A stretch of 64,000 nt of DNA from assembly GCA_035236585.1 (NCBI GenBank), contig CP141139.1, positions 23,762,990-23,826,989 on the forward strand, given 5' to 3'. The number at the start of each line of letters is the position of its first letter. Within the stretch, counting starts at the first letter, position 1. Below the pieces are notes generated by a model that was not told the DNA's origin, did not search any database, and saw nothing but the letters and a program-made list of their open reading frames with translations. Below, piece by piece: positions 24,282-37,025 of the stretch. This stretch comes from Warburgia ugandensis. Taxonomy: Eukaryota > Streptophyta > Magnoliopsida > Canellales > Canellaceae. The position numbers and the translations under genes were made by a program.

Positions 24282-24309
24282 CATATATATATATATATAT
24301 ATATATATC
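24282..24309. repeat. (AT)n microsatellite
   Basis: About 13 AT dinucleotides in the F internal region. A shorter (AT)n run is at about 14033-14051 in LTR1. Confidence 0.9.
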
Positions 24310-26666
24310 ATAGGCTTCAAAATTTCTAGATTATGAATTTCCTCATGCTCCTTTCAAGCATGCCTCATAATCTTTTGCATATCATACTACCCCTTTATTT
24401 GAAGTATTCTTGATAATTCCCATTAAAAGAGTCCATATTGACTTTGTAGTCATCCATTCTCAAACCTTTACAATCTCCACAATTTATCATATATTCTTCA
24501 ATTCTCAACAATCTACTATAAACTCTTTTTAGGGTTTATGTAACCAACAACAAGATTGCACTACAAGAATATCCTTATGTTAAACAATCAACAAGAGATA
24601 AATTTCTTTAATTGTCATTGTCATTTCATAGTTTAGTATCATCTTCCACCTTTGTTGGGTCACATGCCATATCATCCTTAAAATTCATATGACCCTAACC
24701 TATATTCCATAAATGTTCTTGATTTCCTCAAATCCATTTCCATATATCATCACTACTTCATCTAATCTATTTCATTCTCCTCAAATTCATGAATATCCTT
24801 TATCCAACTTATATAACTTAAAATTTGTTTTGGTTTCATACTATGATGTTTCATTTTCTAATTCCCAATTGATGATAATAAATTTGGAAATGCTCATCCT
24901 TATAGAGTAAAGGGTACTTAAATTCCTCATTAACATCATTTATATTTGATGCATCCTCACACTGATCCTTCCTTTTTCTTTTCCCAAAGAATTTGTTACT
25001 TTCACAATGTAAATTCCTATAATCACTCCTAATTCTTAAAATTTGTTCTTTCAACTCATTTAAATAATTTGATGTTCTTTTCCTGCACTATTATAGGTAT
25101 TTCCTCACTCAATCTCATGTAAGATTGAAAATCTTCAAAATATCTTAAAATTTCTAACCACTTATTTCTCCAAAAATTTGGATTCATACCCTCATTCATA
25201 ATCATCTTTAAACTTAAATTTAACAACCAATATTTGTTTATAGGTCTTCATTCCTCATGTTTTATTTCACCATTCCTCCAAAATATATTTCTCCTGACTA
25301 TTTTTCTTAAATATTTCAATATCACCAACTCTATCATGTACATGGAATCAATATCTCTATTTATATATAACTCTTTATTTGCCATGATCAATAAGATGTA
25401 CTCCTCTTTATGATAATCAATAACTATATTTTTCCCAAATAATCATATCAATATTTGTCTTTGTTTTTATTTTCCATAATCATTTCACCATCTATACCAA
25501 ATGTACTTCTCTTTACTATAGTCCCAAAATTATTTTCAATATCACCAAAATTATCATATCAATATTCCTCTAATCCTTGATAATCCTTTTGTGCTAATTT
25601 CCACAATTGATTTGTCAAACCAATATAATTTCTAACATAGTGATTTCATATTTGTTGTACCATACATAGGGCTATAATTTTGTTAACCATATATTCTCAT
25701 GGTCCAATTATCTTTCTTAATAAGTTTGGGATTATATTTTTTCCCTTTCAACATATCTAACTCTCTTCCTCCTTTTCATTTTATTCTAATTTTGAAGATC
25801 ATCTCTTCATGTTCTAAAACTTCATCATCCCTTTATTAAACCATTTGCCTTTACTAATTTTGGAGAGAAAATACTTACTTATCTCCTTATTCATCTTTAT
25901 TTAAAACTATCCTCATTTACAAATTTTGAAATTTCTTACCTATCTCCTCAATTTCCTTTCAAGTAATATCATCTCTATTTTAATGACTAATTCCATTTAA
26001 CTAATTCCCATAATACTATATATGTAGCAATTATAACTCTTAGATTTATATTTCTTTATATATTTAATATTAATTTCAAATTTTATAATAATTCTAAAGT
26101 TTCATCCTTAGCACCTATTTCTCATAAATTTTTATTTTGCTTTTCCTATAAAGGTTGAAGTTTTTCCTTCTACACTATTTCCATCATAATTCTTCCAATT
26201 TCTCACTTCTTACTCTTAATCTCCATTCTTTCACTTAATAATAGTTATACACATACTAGTATTGGTGTACTTTATTTCTACTTATGTATGTTTACTCAGG
26301 ACTTTAGGTTAGACCTGAATATCATACATTACATCTTTATCCCCTGTAAGGCTTTCCTTATTGATTTCTACGTCTTACTATTCCCTCTATTGGGATTCTT
26401 ACTTACTAAGTAGTATTTCTAGTCCTTTTACTAAGTAATATCTACTTGTACTTTACTATTCCTTCATCACACTAACTCTTTCTATACTCATCCTCAACTA
26501 ATGAGTTTAACTCTTTCTATACTCGTCCTTGACTAATGAGTTGATCACATAACTCATTCTTATCAAATAATAACTTATTTCTTATTCACTCACTATTTCT
26601 CATCCTCTAATTGGATTGTCATCTTCATATTGGACATAAGGGTATTCTACTGTGACTGGATGAATG

Positions 26667-26680
26667 GCTTTGATACCAAC
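26667..26680 (-). other. Element F primer-binding site
   Basis: Minus strand gttggtatcaaagc directly follows the 5' LTR edge. It is one base off the standard initiator-Met tRNA complement TGGTATCAGAGC. Confidence 0.8.
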
Positions 26681-27829
26681 TGTGATGACCCGATTTTTGT
26701 AACGTATTTTATAATACATTTTTCAAAGGTAGGGCACCCTTAGTAAAAAAAATTCACAAACAAAACAACAAAAATTCTTTTCTTTAAAACTTGTTTTGAA
26801 AAAACCCATGGAAGAAATATATTTTTATTAAATTCCAAAATCCATCCAGTACAGCTTGGTATCAATACAATATTTGTCCAAATTACATAATCCAAATTTG
26901 AAACCTCACCATACATTAAAAACTATCAATACATTACAATGCTCTCAAATATTTATACATGTCTTCAAGGGATATACTCTAATTGATTATTCTTCCAAGT
27001 CTTCTACAGTCTTGAGCTCCTAACCCTCCTTCTTTGTATTTGAGGTATTGTAAACATTGAAGCATTTACAATACCTCAGCAAGCTATGCTTGTTAGGGGT
27101 TACAAAAATATACTACTTCACTAATATAAGAATACATACTTCAGTCATTATTCCATTATGGTTACCCACTCATGAGTTATCTCAACATAAAGTATATATG
27201 TTATTTATGTAGTATAGGATAAATTAGTTAAAATAGTGAACATTGCTCAAAACTTGTTCCTTCCCCTAGCTATCCTTCAACTTAGGAATTCAATATTCAG
27301 CCAATCCTCATATAGGGATTTTCTTTCCAGGAACACATCTAGTGGAATCTCATCATGCCATGGCATTACACTATGCCTATCATATGTGTATCATAATGTA
27401 AAATACATTAGGACTGCTATGTCATAGTCTCAATTCATACAGCGCCTAGATAACTATATAATAATCCATTGATACCAACTGCAGAAATAACAAATCCAAG
27501 TTCGCATGGGAGGAAACCAGGCTATCACAGTGGTGACCTTCCCATGAATGCCCCACTCGACATTTAACCTCTCTTTGGGCATGGTATACATCATATACGT
27601 TTCAAGAAGCAGGTGGCAAAACCCTCATAACTTCCCTAGCATAGCATCCCCATCCTAGCACTTTGTAAAACAAAATCACAAGCCACCATGTTTGTATGTA
27701 AAATACATTGTACATATCAGACGATGTGTATGTTTAACTAAGGCTGGAATATTTTCTATGCCCTATTCTTAGGGTTTCCATAGTCTTCACATCTCATTAC
27801 CTTCACCTCATTTGATTTGATCATTAGAT

Positions 27830-27985
27830 TGGATCAATTGAATTAGATTATGAGATTAGATCACTTAGTTAGATCATATGGTTGGATCACTTAGTTGAAT
27901 CACTTAGTTTGATCATATGGTTGGATCACTTAGTTCAATCACTTAGTTGGATCATATGGTTGGATCATGTGATTGGATCGTTATC
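27830..27985. repeat. GGATCA minisatellite in the F 5' LTR
   Basis: Same unit family as 9530-9690 but with a different order of variants (gttgaatcacttagtttgatc types). This is typical of slippage or unequal exchange since the LTRs separated. Confidence 0.8.
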
Positions 27986-29991
27986 ATGCTAAGGTACCAA
28001 GTATACTTATATCATGAAGGTCTATAATTCTAGACAAAAGATCATGTATGTACACCGATGAATCCTTAATACATTCTTGTACATCCACCTGCCTCAAAGT
28101 AGTATCTTGATTCATACATCTCATGTGGTATTCTTCCACATTGCCCATCATGGTCTGGATTCATACATTTATCAAACCATACATATAAAGTTATTTCTCT
28201 ATACAAGTTTGTATTCCTATAAGGGATGCCCTAATTTTTCCTTAAATCATGTTTGATCAAGGGTTTGGGTTCTCTATCTACAATTTTCTACATATACATA
28301 CATAATTTCTACATATACATAATACAATATGACATTAATATTCTTATTGTTTTTTACCATTCAAGATCCTCTGGATCTTGTCTGATCATCCTTATCTTGA
28401 TTACAACTTTTATTAGGATTAGATGATTTATTAACCTTTTATGCTCTTATTATTATTACTCAACCAGTTAATGTTTTACTAGTTGAGGGTAGCTTATTTC
28501 ATCCTAAATATAGACAGCTCCTCTCATGTCAAATTGGCTAAGGCTTACTAGTTGAATGGTTGAACACAAAGTAGCTACTTCAATCCTCATGTAAGGAGGC
28601 ATTTAGACCTCACAAATGTCAATGGAAGGTGGGGGAAGAGCATGGCTCTATTAGAGAACCCCCTTAATCACCATATTCATCATTCACTAGGGTGACCTTA
28701 ACTCAACCTTTCATAAGGTTCCTATGAGCATGTTAACCCTAAGTACTCTTTCTAATTGATTTTAATTAAATTCATGAACATTAAAATGTCATTCATGGAG
28801 CTTCATTATTCTCCTAATTTGGACCAAGGAATTTATATTCCTTATATTATCCTACTAACTAAGGCCCTTACTATCATTAAGTCCATGTCATACATTCCAT
28901 GTAAATGTCCTTCTATTCTAATTTCATTTAATTTCATTTTCAATGTAATTTCCATTACATAAACATTAAAGCATAAATAAATAAATAAATCTATAATTAA
29001 CTCTACTAAACAATAAAATACAATTATAATAACATTCAATAATTTAAATTAAAATCTAATATGCCATAACCATCCATCATGATCCAATGATCTTAGTTGT
29101 TCCTTATTCATTTTCTCATCTCATTTAGGGTTTAGATCTTAATCTTTCATTTTTCTTTAGATCTAACAAATCTTCTTGATGTGATTTCATTATTAGATCA
29201 TTGATGCATCTCATCAAATGACTTGATCCTTCTTGATCAGATCTTCATCCACCATAATTTGAATTTTCTTATCATCCCAAATTTTACAAATCATAAGAAT
29301 TAGTAGCACTTTTCTTTATTAATAGAATTTTACATGTATTAAAATATAAAATTTCTATGTTCAGTAGGTCCTACTCATCACAAAGAATCCATCCCAACTT
29401 TTCAATCTCAATTTAGAGTTAAATTGAGATTAGAATTGAGATTTTAAGATTTCAACCCATTTTAAGGGATGAAATTTGATCTTATTGTTTTTAGTTTATT
29501 TACTACATCTAGAAACCCAGAAATTATATTGTGATCATGATCTATAATGTTTTGGGACCCTCTAAACACATTCGTCAATTCAAATTTCTATTTTGGGATC
29601 ATCTTGATCATGATCAACTACTATTACTATAGATTTTTGTAATTACAATCAATAAACACAATTTAAAACATACATTTCATGAGTTCAGTAATTAATACAC
29701 ATGATAAGGATTCTATAGAACCTTTCTGATCTAAATTTGGAGTTCAGATGACTCCACAATTGGACTGTGAAGTTCATAGTCATTCTTAGGGTTCAGATTT
29801 GATCTGGGCCTAGTAAAACAAATGGTCCCGATTGACCAGGCGGAGTGGACCGATCGGCCAGAAGGGTCAATTCGCGCCCATCATCTGGTCTCTAATCAAT
29901 TCCTTTCCAATTAAGGGCTCAAAACTCTATAAATTTATTGAAATTTCTATAATAGAGGTTTTGGATCCTTATGGATTGGTTGGATGGCTCA

Positions 29992-29996
29992 GATTT
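29992..29996. repeat. Target-site duplication of solo LTR S, left copy (GATTT)
   Basis: GATTT immediately left of 29997. The identical GATTT lies at 32677-32681. The partner F LTR shows the unfilled site ctcagatttttc near 11810. Confidence 0.9.
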
Positions 29997-32676
29997 TGTA
30001 ACGACCCAGATTTTCTCATGCATTTTTAAATGCAATATCTAATTCCTAAGGCGGGATGCATCCCTATTTGAAAATCATTTTATAAAAACCATGCAATGCA
30101 GTGGAAAACCTTTTGTTTTAAACTCATTTTGAAAACCCCGAGTGTCATTTGCTTTCACAGCAATCAAAGTAGTTTTTGAAAAACTTCATAAATCATAAAT
30201 GTTTTTTCCCAGGTCTATCAAGTCACAGCACACAGTCCAACTCTAAATAAATACAAATACATGTCCAAAGAGTAGAGAGTTTACTTACATGTATAATTGT
30301 CTCCTGTTTGATTCACTTGCTTGTAGCACTAATATCTCTTGAGACGTCTTCTAATTGTGAGTGGAACTATCCTGAAAAATGTTAAGGATAGGGTGAGTAT
30401 ATACTACACTCAGTAGGAGTCTATCACTACTAGTTTTGCAATGCATGCTATGTTTAAAATCATATGCATGTTCGAACAACCATGTTCAATAATCGATATT
30501 AAAAACCATTGTCGAATCGGAATATTGACAACTTAAAGAATCACATAATCCAAATCAAAAGTATCATATATATCACAAACATAATGATATGCATAAGATG
30601 CTCCACTGAATCCAACTCATGGATATATGGTATGGTCGACCAACCTCATGTCATGCCATATGCAATGCAAGTAAATAGTCAAACCATAGGGTCCAACTAT
30701 GCCCACGACCTAGCCGCAGTGTGGTCCCCGGGTACCTAGGGACACAGCACCATAGCCTCCATGGGGCATCTGACACATCGACCCAATGTCGTGACACCAG
30801 TGGTAGCCCCCTGTACCACATGCAGTTGATGTAGGGACATGCCCTTTTTGAGCATGGTACCCATTCCACCTAATAGTAGTAGAGGCTGGGAGGCCACCCC
30901 AGACCTCTCGGCATAGTGCCTACGAGCTTACTAGCCCAAATCATATATGATCAAACAAGCAAAAACCTCTTTTTCAAAACCTATCCTCTTTGGGTCCCTC
31001 ACAACTGCCTACCCAGCATCTTTTAGGCACTCTAGCGTCTTTTGGTAACCCTCATGGACATACAATTTTTCAAGAACTCAATGCTCACAAATCATGCAAT
31101 ATATGCCATTGTTTGCAAAACATGTCTATGCATAATGTATTTATTGTATGCATGTTGAATTCATTTATATGCTAAATAAGTCATAAAATAAGTCATGCTA
31201 AACAAGCCATATACTTATACTTAAAACATGCATTCTCACAACGATCATGGCTCTTTTAAAAAGTCTAGTAGTGATAGAGCACCTACCTCGAAGTCTCCTG
31301 GAGTCGCAACCTTCATCACTCAACCGGTTCGTGGGTCTCATGTATAAACTCCTGGGTACGAATGGATACAAGGAATCCTTATCAATTTTGATCTATTTTT
31401 AGAAATTAGATCACTAGATTTGCCTTTTAGGGTCCATGGGTCTTTGCCTAATTTATTGTCAGACTAGATCCTATGATGTGGATCTACTATTCAATGGTTA
31501 ACTCTGTAAATTGCCCTCTGATCCTAACTTTAAAGTCTCATTAGGTCCGCGTGTCCCAATTCCCAGGACACCCATGCATCCTGGTTGAGCCGTGACCGCC
31601 TCACGTGCGTGTGCACCCAAAGGCCGTGCCATGGACCGCGTTTTGCATGCGCACATTCATGCTCAAGCGACGCGCTATGACGCGCATCCTGGATGGCATC
31701 GTACGGACGCACCTTTTGGTGTAGCATGGCGCGTCTCAGCTCCCAGGGCACCTTGTGCATCTTGGTCGAACCAGGACCCGTGCCCCATGTCACGTGCGCA
31801 CCCGAAGGCTACCCCTGGGATAGTGTACGCACTGTCGTATGTCTAAAACCCATCCCTGGGACCCTGTCCCAGGCGCACATGGAGCATGGCTTCCCTAGGA
31901 CGCCTTGTTCGTGCAAAGCCGATTGGGACCGGCGAGGTCTTTTTTTGGTCAAGGAATTTGGCTGGAAACTGGATGAAATTGGCTAGATCCAGCATGGATC
32001 TAGCCTGAAAGGTGGAAGAACCCAAGAGAGAGGGAAGAACAGGCTTACCTGGGTAGCTTGGAGTGCCTATTGCCGGTGTTAGAACCTTCGTTCTGGTTCT
32101 GAAACCCTTTGTCACCGGAAAACTCGATGAAGGTAAAATCCCAATGTCGTGCAAGGCTGGAACAAGAGAAGAGAGGGGAATGGGGAGACAGGAATGGCTG
32201 GCCTAACTCGACCTAGCCGTTGCCGGAAAAACTCAGGGAACTAGGTTTCCGATTTTTGCCAGAAACGCCAGTCCTAAATGACCAGAAAATCACGTTTTTG
32301 GAGAGGGGGAGATGGGGCTTTTTATAGCCCTGCTATGGTGGTGGCAGAAACCTCTGGAAATGGGATTTCTAGAGAAGTTTAGAGGAGGAAGATGACAGGG
32401 GGTGCCGTTATCAAAACAACCCCTGCGGTTTTCGTTCTTTTTCGTTTTCTGTTTAAAGTACAGAAATGCCCCTGATCTTTAAATGGCCGTAACTTCTTTA
32501 TATGAACTTCGTTTTCGGCGTTCTTTGAGGAGTTGGATTCCATTTTTCAAGTAGAATCTAATGGTACCAAGTTTCCTTACAAATTCCTTCATTTACTATT
32601 TTAAATAAGGTTAAACATTCAACACAGTTCATTTCCTATTTTTGTTAAAAATAGCATAAATTGCTTGGGCATTACA
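29997..32676 (-). mobile_element. Solo LTR S of the D/E family
   Basis: 2680 bp with edges TGTAACGACCC and GGGCATTACA, flanked by the exact 5-bp repeat GATTT and by F LTR sequence on both sides. There is no internal region. It contains the GC-rich island (31548-31925) and a TATA-like site at 32317-32326 on the minus strand. Solo LTRs arise by recombination between the two LTRs of one insertion. Confidence 0.92.
31548..31925. repeat. GC-rich island in solo LTR S
   Basis: Landmark words gcatcctggttgagcc at 31576 and gcatcttggtcgaacc at 31757 are 181 bp apart, as in LTR3 and E. Frames of 80-100 codons on both strands reflect the GC composition. Confidence 0.75.
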
Positions 32677-33175
32677 GATTTTCTATATGAGCCCTCCATC
32701 ATCCAAAATTGAGGGTTGTAGTCCTTACTTTATTTATCAAATTTTAACATAAAACTAATTAAAGAAAAATAAATATTTCATTAAATGACATTAAATAAGT
32801 TTAGGAAGCAATTCCACCTACCCGATTAAAGAAAAAACTTGGATTTGAAGCCAAATTTGAGAAAAATACCCGTTGATGATAATATAGCCCGATAGTCCCT
32901 TGTTTTGTGATTTTCTGTTGATTTCACCGTTGGATCTCGAAATTGATTAAGGTTTTGTAGATAGGGGAGTCTTGGATTGTATGGATGGTGGGATTTGTGA
33001 GATTTATCTTGGAACAAAGTGCCTAATTAAATTTAGTTCTTTTGTTCCAATTAGAAAGAGAAGAGAGAGTGTGTAAGAAGGCAGAGAAGATAGAGAAGGG
33101 GGAGGAGTTTTGAGCTGAGATTTTGGGGGAGGCTAGAGAATTTTGTGAATATTTTTGGGATTTTTTTTTTTGAGG

Positions 33176-33183
33176 TATTTATA
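33176..33183 (-). promoter_or_regulatory. TATA-like site in the F 5' LTR
   Basis: The minus strand reads CTATAAATACC, with a pyrimidine-rich tract downstream on that strand. It corresponds in position to CTATAAATACC at about 60391 in the element I LTR, which supports a shared promoter layout. Confidence 0.55.
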
Positions 33184-33348
33184 GGTATTTTGCATGTTTT
33201 CATAATTAAATGCAATTATAATGTTTCATTTCTTTTTATATTAAATTGTCTATTGGATTTCCACTACCACCTCCTTCTCTACTAGCAGGTGGTAGTGGTT
33301 TGACTAATGATTGCACAATTTTTTGGCCATTGGATTCCTTTGGGGGTC

Positions 33349-34065
33349 CCTCTTATTTTAGTAGATTTTCCCTTACATATCTTCAATATAACTCATGGAT
33401 AACTCTCTTGAATCTCCTCCAATCCTAGCCTTCCATTTAGCTTAGCATGATGACTTATATGGCTCACTTGAAAGGCTCCATTGGCTAAGCTTCATGGCTG
33501 GCTTAGGGAGCTTCCTTGCCTTGTTTTCTTAACTTAAACCCTTGGTTCTAGTAGCTTGTATGGTTTGGCTTGAACTACTTAGCTTGTCACCTTCTTTCCT
33601 GGATTATATGGCCAAGGTGGCTTAAGTGGCTTCCATCCAAAGGTGGTGGGAATGCATGGCTTACTTCATGGGCCCACTTTGACCATCTTTATCTCCTTTA
33701 ATCACATCCATTACTGGCGCACAAGATGTTCTTGGCCTTTAGTCTATGTTGAAGTGATGATTTTGAGGCTTTGACTCAATCTTTTAGTCTTGATATTCAA
33801 TTTCATCCCCATCAATCTCGGTCATTGGATTACCATCTTACTTCCTACGAAAAGTGAAAAGTCCTAATTAAATCCTTAAAAAAATTGATTAATCACATAC
33901 TTACCTTGGACTAGCTTCTAGACTTACAAAATAATAAACTTTTGGATTATTAGGTCAAAAATGCATGTGTTATGAATTTTGGTTTAACAACTCTAATTTA
34001 CCCCTATAAGTTGTAACATGTGGGTACTAATTGGGTGGTTTTTATGCCAAATTAAACACTTATTA
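33349..34065 (-). mobile_element. Element L, right part: solo LTR
   Basis: 717 bp closely related to the J LTR at about 55800-56493, sharing words such as taatttacccctataagtt and gattaatcacata. The outer edge reads TAATAAGTG on the minus strand (J: TGATAAGTA). It is followed by GAGTT, the partner of GAGTC at 7983. Together with 7988-8330 it forms one LTR split by F. Confidence 0.7.
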
Positions 34066-34560
34066 GAGTTACTCTAAGCAATAACTCATATCTCTCTCCT
34101 AAGTGGCAACCCTGGGAACTCATCTAGGAATACATCCTTATAATCACACATCACATCAATTTCCCCATTGCAGGGTGTTCGCTCCTCCTGTCCTCTATGT
34201 AGGCCAAGTAAGCATAGCAACTGCTAGACATAAGGCGTGCTCTCATCCCTAAGACGATACTCACACCTACAACATCAATCTCCCTTAAAAACATAGTAAC
34301 TCACCATCTAGGGCATACAGCGTGGCTTGCTTCTTCCTACAATCAACTAGAGGTTCATGCTCAACTAACCAGTCCATGCACAATATAATATCAAAATCCA
34401 TCATCTCTAGTATAATGAGATCTACTCTCTTCCTCTTGTCCAAGATAAGCATAGGTATATCTTGGACAAAATTTGACACTATCATCTGTTCACCTATCAG
34501 TGCACTAACCTCCAACAAAAATCCTAGTCTACTTGATGGAGCATTCAACATGTAGCAAAA
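34066..34560 (-). pseudogene. Element G protease region and start of reverse transcriptase
   Basis: The minus-strand frame 34285-34551 includes SALIGEQMIVSNFVQDIPML and FDIILCMDWLVEHEPLVDC, the familiar (D)(V)ILGMDWL..H...IDC block downstream of the retroviral-type aspartic protease of plant gypsy elements. Nearer 34085-34150, a VFLDEFPGLPLRRE block marks the start of the reverse transcriptase. It is broken. Confidence 0.78.
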
Positions 34561-34599
34561 ATATCTAAGATGAAAGAATGGGTGGATCCATGATCAATA

Positions 34600-35555
34600 A
34601 ACACACGTATATCTCTCTATAATAATAAGAGTACCTTCCATGATAGTGTTAGATGCGCGAGCCTGGTTGGTACTAAGAGTGAACACTCGTCCCTAACTCC
34701 TAAGCACTTGGTCTTGACAAGGTGCTTGATCTCATCACTGATCTCACTGAGGCTATCCCACTTTGTTGGCTCTGGGACAATCCTGTGCCATGTGGTCTTG
34801 TTGACCATAGCTAAAACATCGTCCTGGTCCAAAACAAGGCTATCCTGAATGGTGACACCAACACCTCCGACACATACCTTGGTCACTGCCTCTGTCCCTG
34901 ACTTAACCAGGTGCTAGTTGGGCCAGTTGTTCAAACATCCTCCTTGAGGCAAACTTCTTCTTCCTAACTCGTCCTATCAATGGCTTAAGGCAAGCAAATC
35001 TGCCCCTATCCCTACTAGTATCTTTCAACTCACATTCTAAGATAGATGCAAGCTCCACAGGCTGTAGTACAATAGTGGGCTATGAGATTAAAATTTAGTG
35101 CTTTAAATGAAAATTCAACCCTCGCACAAACTTTTGAGCCGCCCTTTGTTCTATAGAATACACATCTGGCGTGAACCAGCACAGTTGAGAGAACTCCACC
35201 TCATATTGTGTTGCTGTCTCTGTGCCTTGCACAAGTGTCATAAAGACTAACTCCATGTTCTCCTAAAGATGTGGAGGAAGAATTTTTTTTGTAAAGATGA
35301 CCTTGAAGTTGTCCCAAGTAATCACTTTGATACTATCAAAGAAACTCCTAACAATGGGCCGCCACTACACTACATCACTTATAAGAACAAATATGACCAC
35401 CGCAACTCAGCTAACCTCCAATACCACCACTGCCTCAAAGATCCTCTCCACATTGAACAACCAAGTATTTGTTGCCTCTAGGCCATCTCAACCTAAGAAC
35501 TTAGGAGCAATCCTCCCAAATTTCTTGAGAAGGATGTTCGCTGGGAGATTTCTAC
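34600..35555 (-). pseudogene. Element G gag relic with zinc knuckle
   Basis: The minus strand at 34776-34836 encodes a CCHC-type zinc-knuckle relic (CFSYGQQDHMAQDC-like) where plant gypsy gag has CFxCGxxGHxxxxC. Toward 35450-35540 a block resembling the gag WL/IFE region is visible. Gag packages RNA in the family. Element K interrupts it at 35556. It is broken. Confidence 0.68.
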
Positions 35556-37025
35556 TGTGTTTTTTGCAAGTGCACGGGCTATTGTAGTATAGCGTGTGCA
35601 AGTACGGGTTGATCACATAGGGACTTGCATTAAGAAATTGGAGTTTTAATAAAATTTAATTATTCAAGAATTAAAAATAAATGACAGAACTTAACAAAAA
35701 AGTGAAATTAGGGGTCAGATGTGTTTAATCAATGAAATTACAAAGGTGTAATTAGAAGAAAATAGAAATTTAACTAAAAACATAATAAAATTTCACTTCC
35801 CTAGACAACTTATCATCAATTTCTTCAAATCTAGTCTCTCACACAACAATCAGCCTTCATCAACATGTTTCTGATGCTTCTAATTAATGATCCTCTTGAG
35901 AGATTAGGCATATTCTAAAAATTGTGAGAGATCTAGGCTAGATAAGAAATTGGAGATTTAACAGTTCAGATCTAAATTTAGATTCTCAAATTGAAGATCA
36001 ATAATGATAAACTAGCCATAGGATGTCCTAACAACAAGATCTGAAAGTTTTTTGAAATTTGGACTTGAAACAAATTGGAAATTAAAGGATTCCAGTGATT
36101 AAAGCAAAACCATTAATCTGCTTAAGCTTGAATATGACAAATTCGAATTAAACAGTTCCTAGGTTAAATGAGAAAAACACAGAATGCAGATAAGAGAACA
36201 TGAACAGAACAAAATCCAGATAAGAACATTAACAGGACAAAAAATGTAAATAAAAATTTTCAATTCAGGGCAAAGTAGGAATTTTTCTGGAAAGTTCCTT
36301 AACTTTCTCGTAAAATAGAAAACAAGGGAGAAGGTTTTGTCGGAGATGATGGAGAAGATGATGCCGATGGAGCTAGGGTTAGACTATGAAGGTGGGTCAA
36401 GCTAGCATAGCTGGATACTATTAGAAGAGAATGTGTGGTGCCATACCGAATTGGGTAACTGGTGTGGCATCACCTGGAGCAGATGTGATGGTAGTGGATA
36501 ATGGCAAATAGGGGAAGCCAACTGGGCTAGAGATAGAGATGGTGTGGTGCCAGTGGAAGAAGAGATTGGTGAAACTAAGCAAGTGGAAAGGAAGTAGGGG
36601 TCTGGACAGGGAACGTGGAGAACAAGGAAAAAAAAATGGTGCTTGGGCAAGTGACTGATCTGAGCATCATCTAATGGATTTGAAGGTAGCAAGTCTCGTG
36701 AACATAGGAGTTTGGGTGTGAGGGACAAAGTGGAGTGGGGAATTAGGATGGGTGGAAAGGGAAGATGGAGAACAGGGTGTTGAATCTGGACTATGGGAAA
36801 GAGATAGAAGAACGGGATATTGATGGTGGTGAAATAAACAAAACAAAGACGAGAAGGAGATTAACTGAGGTGGCATTGTAGAAGGAAATTGGAAAGCAAA
36901 GGAGGGGTGTGAGAGAGAGATGTGAATGACTATGAAAGGCAAAAACTTGAAAGCAATAAGGAACAATGAAGAAGATGTCTAGCAAGTAAAAGTGAAATAA
37001 AAGCTAAACTCAAAACGACTCCCCT
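35556..37025 (-). repeat. Element K 3' LTR (partial)
   Basis: Opens tgtgttttttgcaagtgcac, matching the LTR end at 39878, and remains collinear with the 5' LTR up to aaactcaaaacgactcccctc. The minus-strand Ser/Pro-rich frames at 36402-36985 also appear at 41039-41363 in the other LTR. They are LTR sequence, not genes. Confidence 0.75.

Larger units (their letters stand above)
23964..26680 (-). mobile_element. Element F internal region, 5' part (non-coding)
   Basis: Opens with CAATC, the right target duplication of D, and ends at a primer-binding site. It is 2.7 kb of very AT-rich sequence with strong pyrimidine bias on the plus strand (ttcct, tttatt, catca words), and no domain similarity on either strand. 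Frames of 60-70 codons are composition artefacts. Confidence 0.7.
8331..33348 (-). mobile_element. Element F: non-coding LTR retrotransposon with 4.6 kb LTRs
   Basis: F is a minus-strand element: 3' LTR 8331-12937, internal region 12938-13456 and 23964-26680, 5' LTR 26681-33348 (partial, and enlarged by solo LTR S). A primer-binding site complementary to initiator-Met tRNA (gctttgataccaac, 26667-26680) and a polypurine tract (12938-12950) sit where expected. The internal total of about 3.2 kb has no recognisable gag or pol block, so F fits the large retrotransposon derivative (LARD) type. The LTR pair is roughly 93-95% identical by eye. It inserted in L, and D and S inserted into it. It is broken at its 5' end. 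Confidence 0.8.
26681..33348 (-). repeat. Element F 5' LTR (partial, containing solo LTR S)
   Basis: The left edge TGTGATGACCC is at the primer site. Sequence is collinear with 8331 onward up to the word tttgggggtccct, which matches 12519 and ends at 33348, where L sequence resumes. Solo LTR S occupies 29997-32676. A TATA-like site on the minus strand is at 33176-33183 and a GA-rich tract is at 33055-33130. Confidence 0.82.

Noticed and set aside
24282-24309. (AT)n run as a functional origin or matrix-attachment site
   Set aside because: Simple microsatellite in AT-rich non-coding element DNA; nothing else supports a function.
35551-35555. Target-site duplication TCTAC for element K
   Set aside because: The flank to the right of 41850 is ATGTC. 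A TCTAC further right (near 41946) does not coincide with a plausible LTR edge.
36402-36985. Ser/Pro/His-rich minus-strand frames that look protein-like
   Set aside because: They lie in the K LTR and recur in the other LTR at 41039-41363 because of purine-rich repeats; low-complexity shadow.
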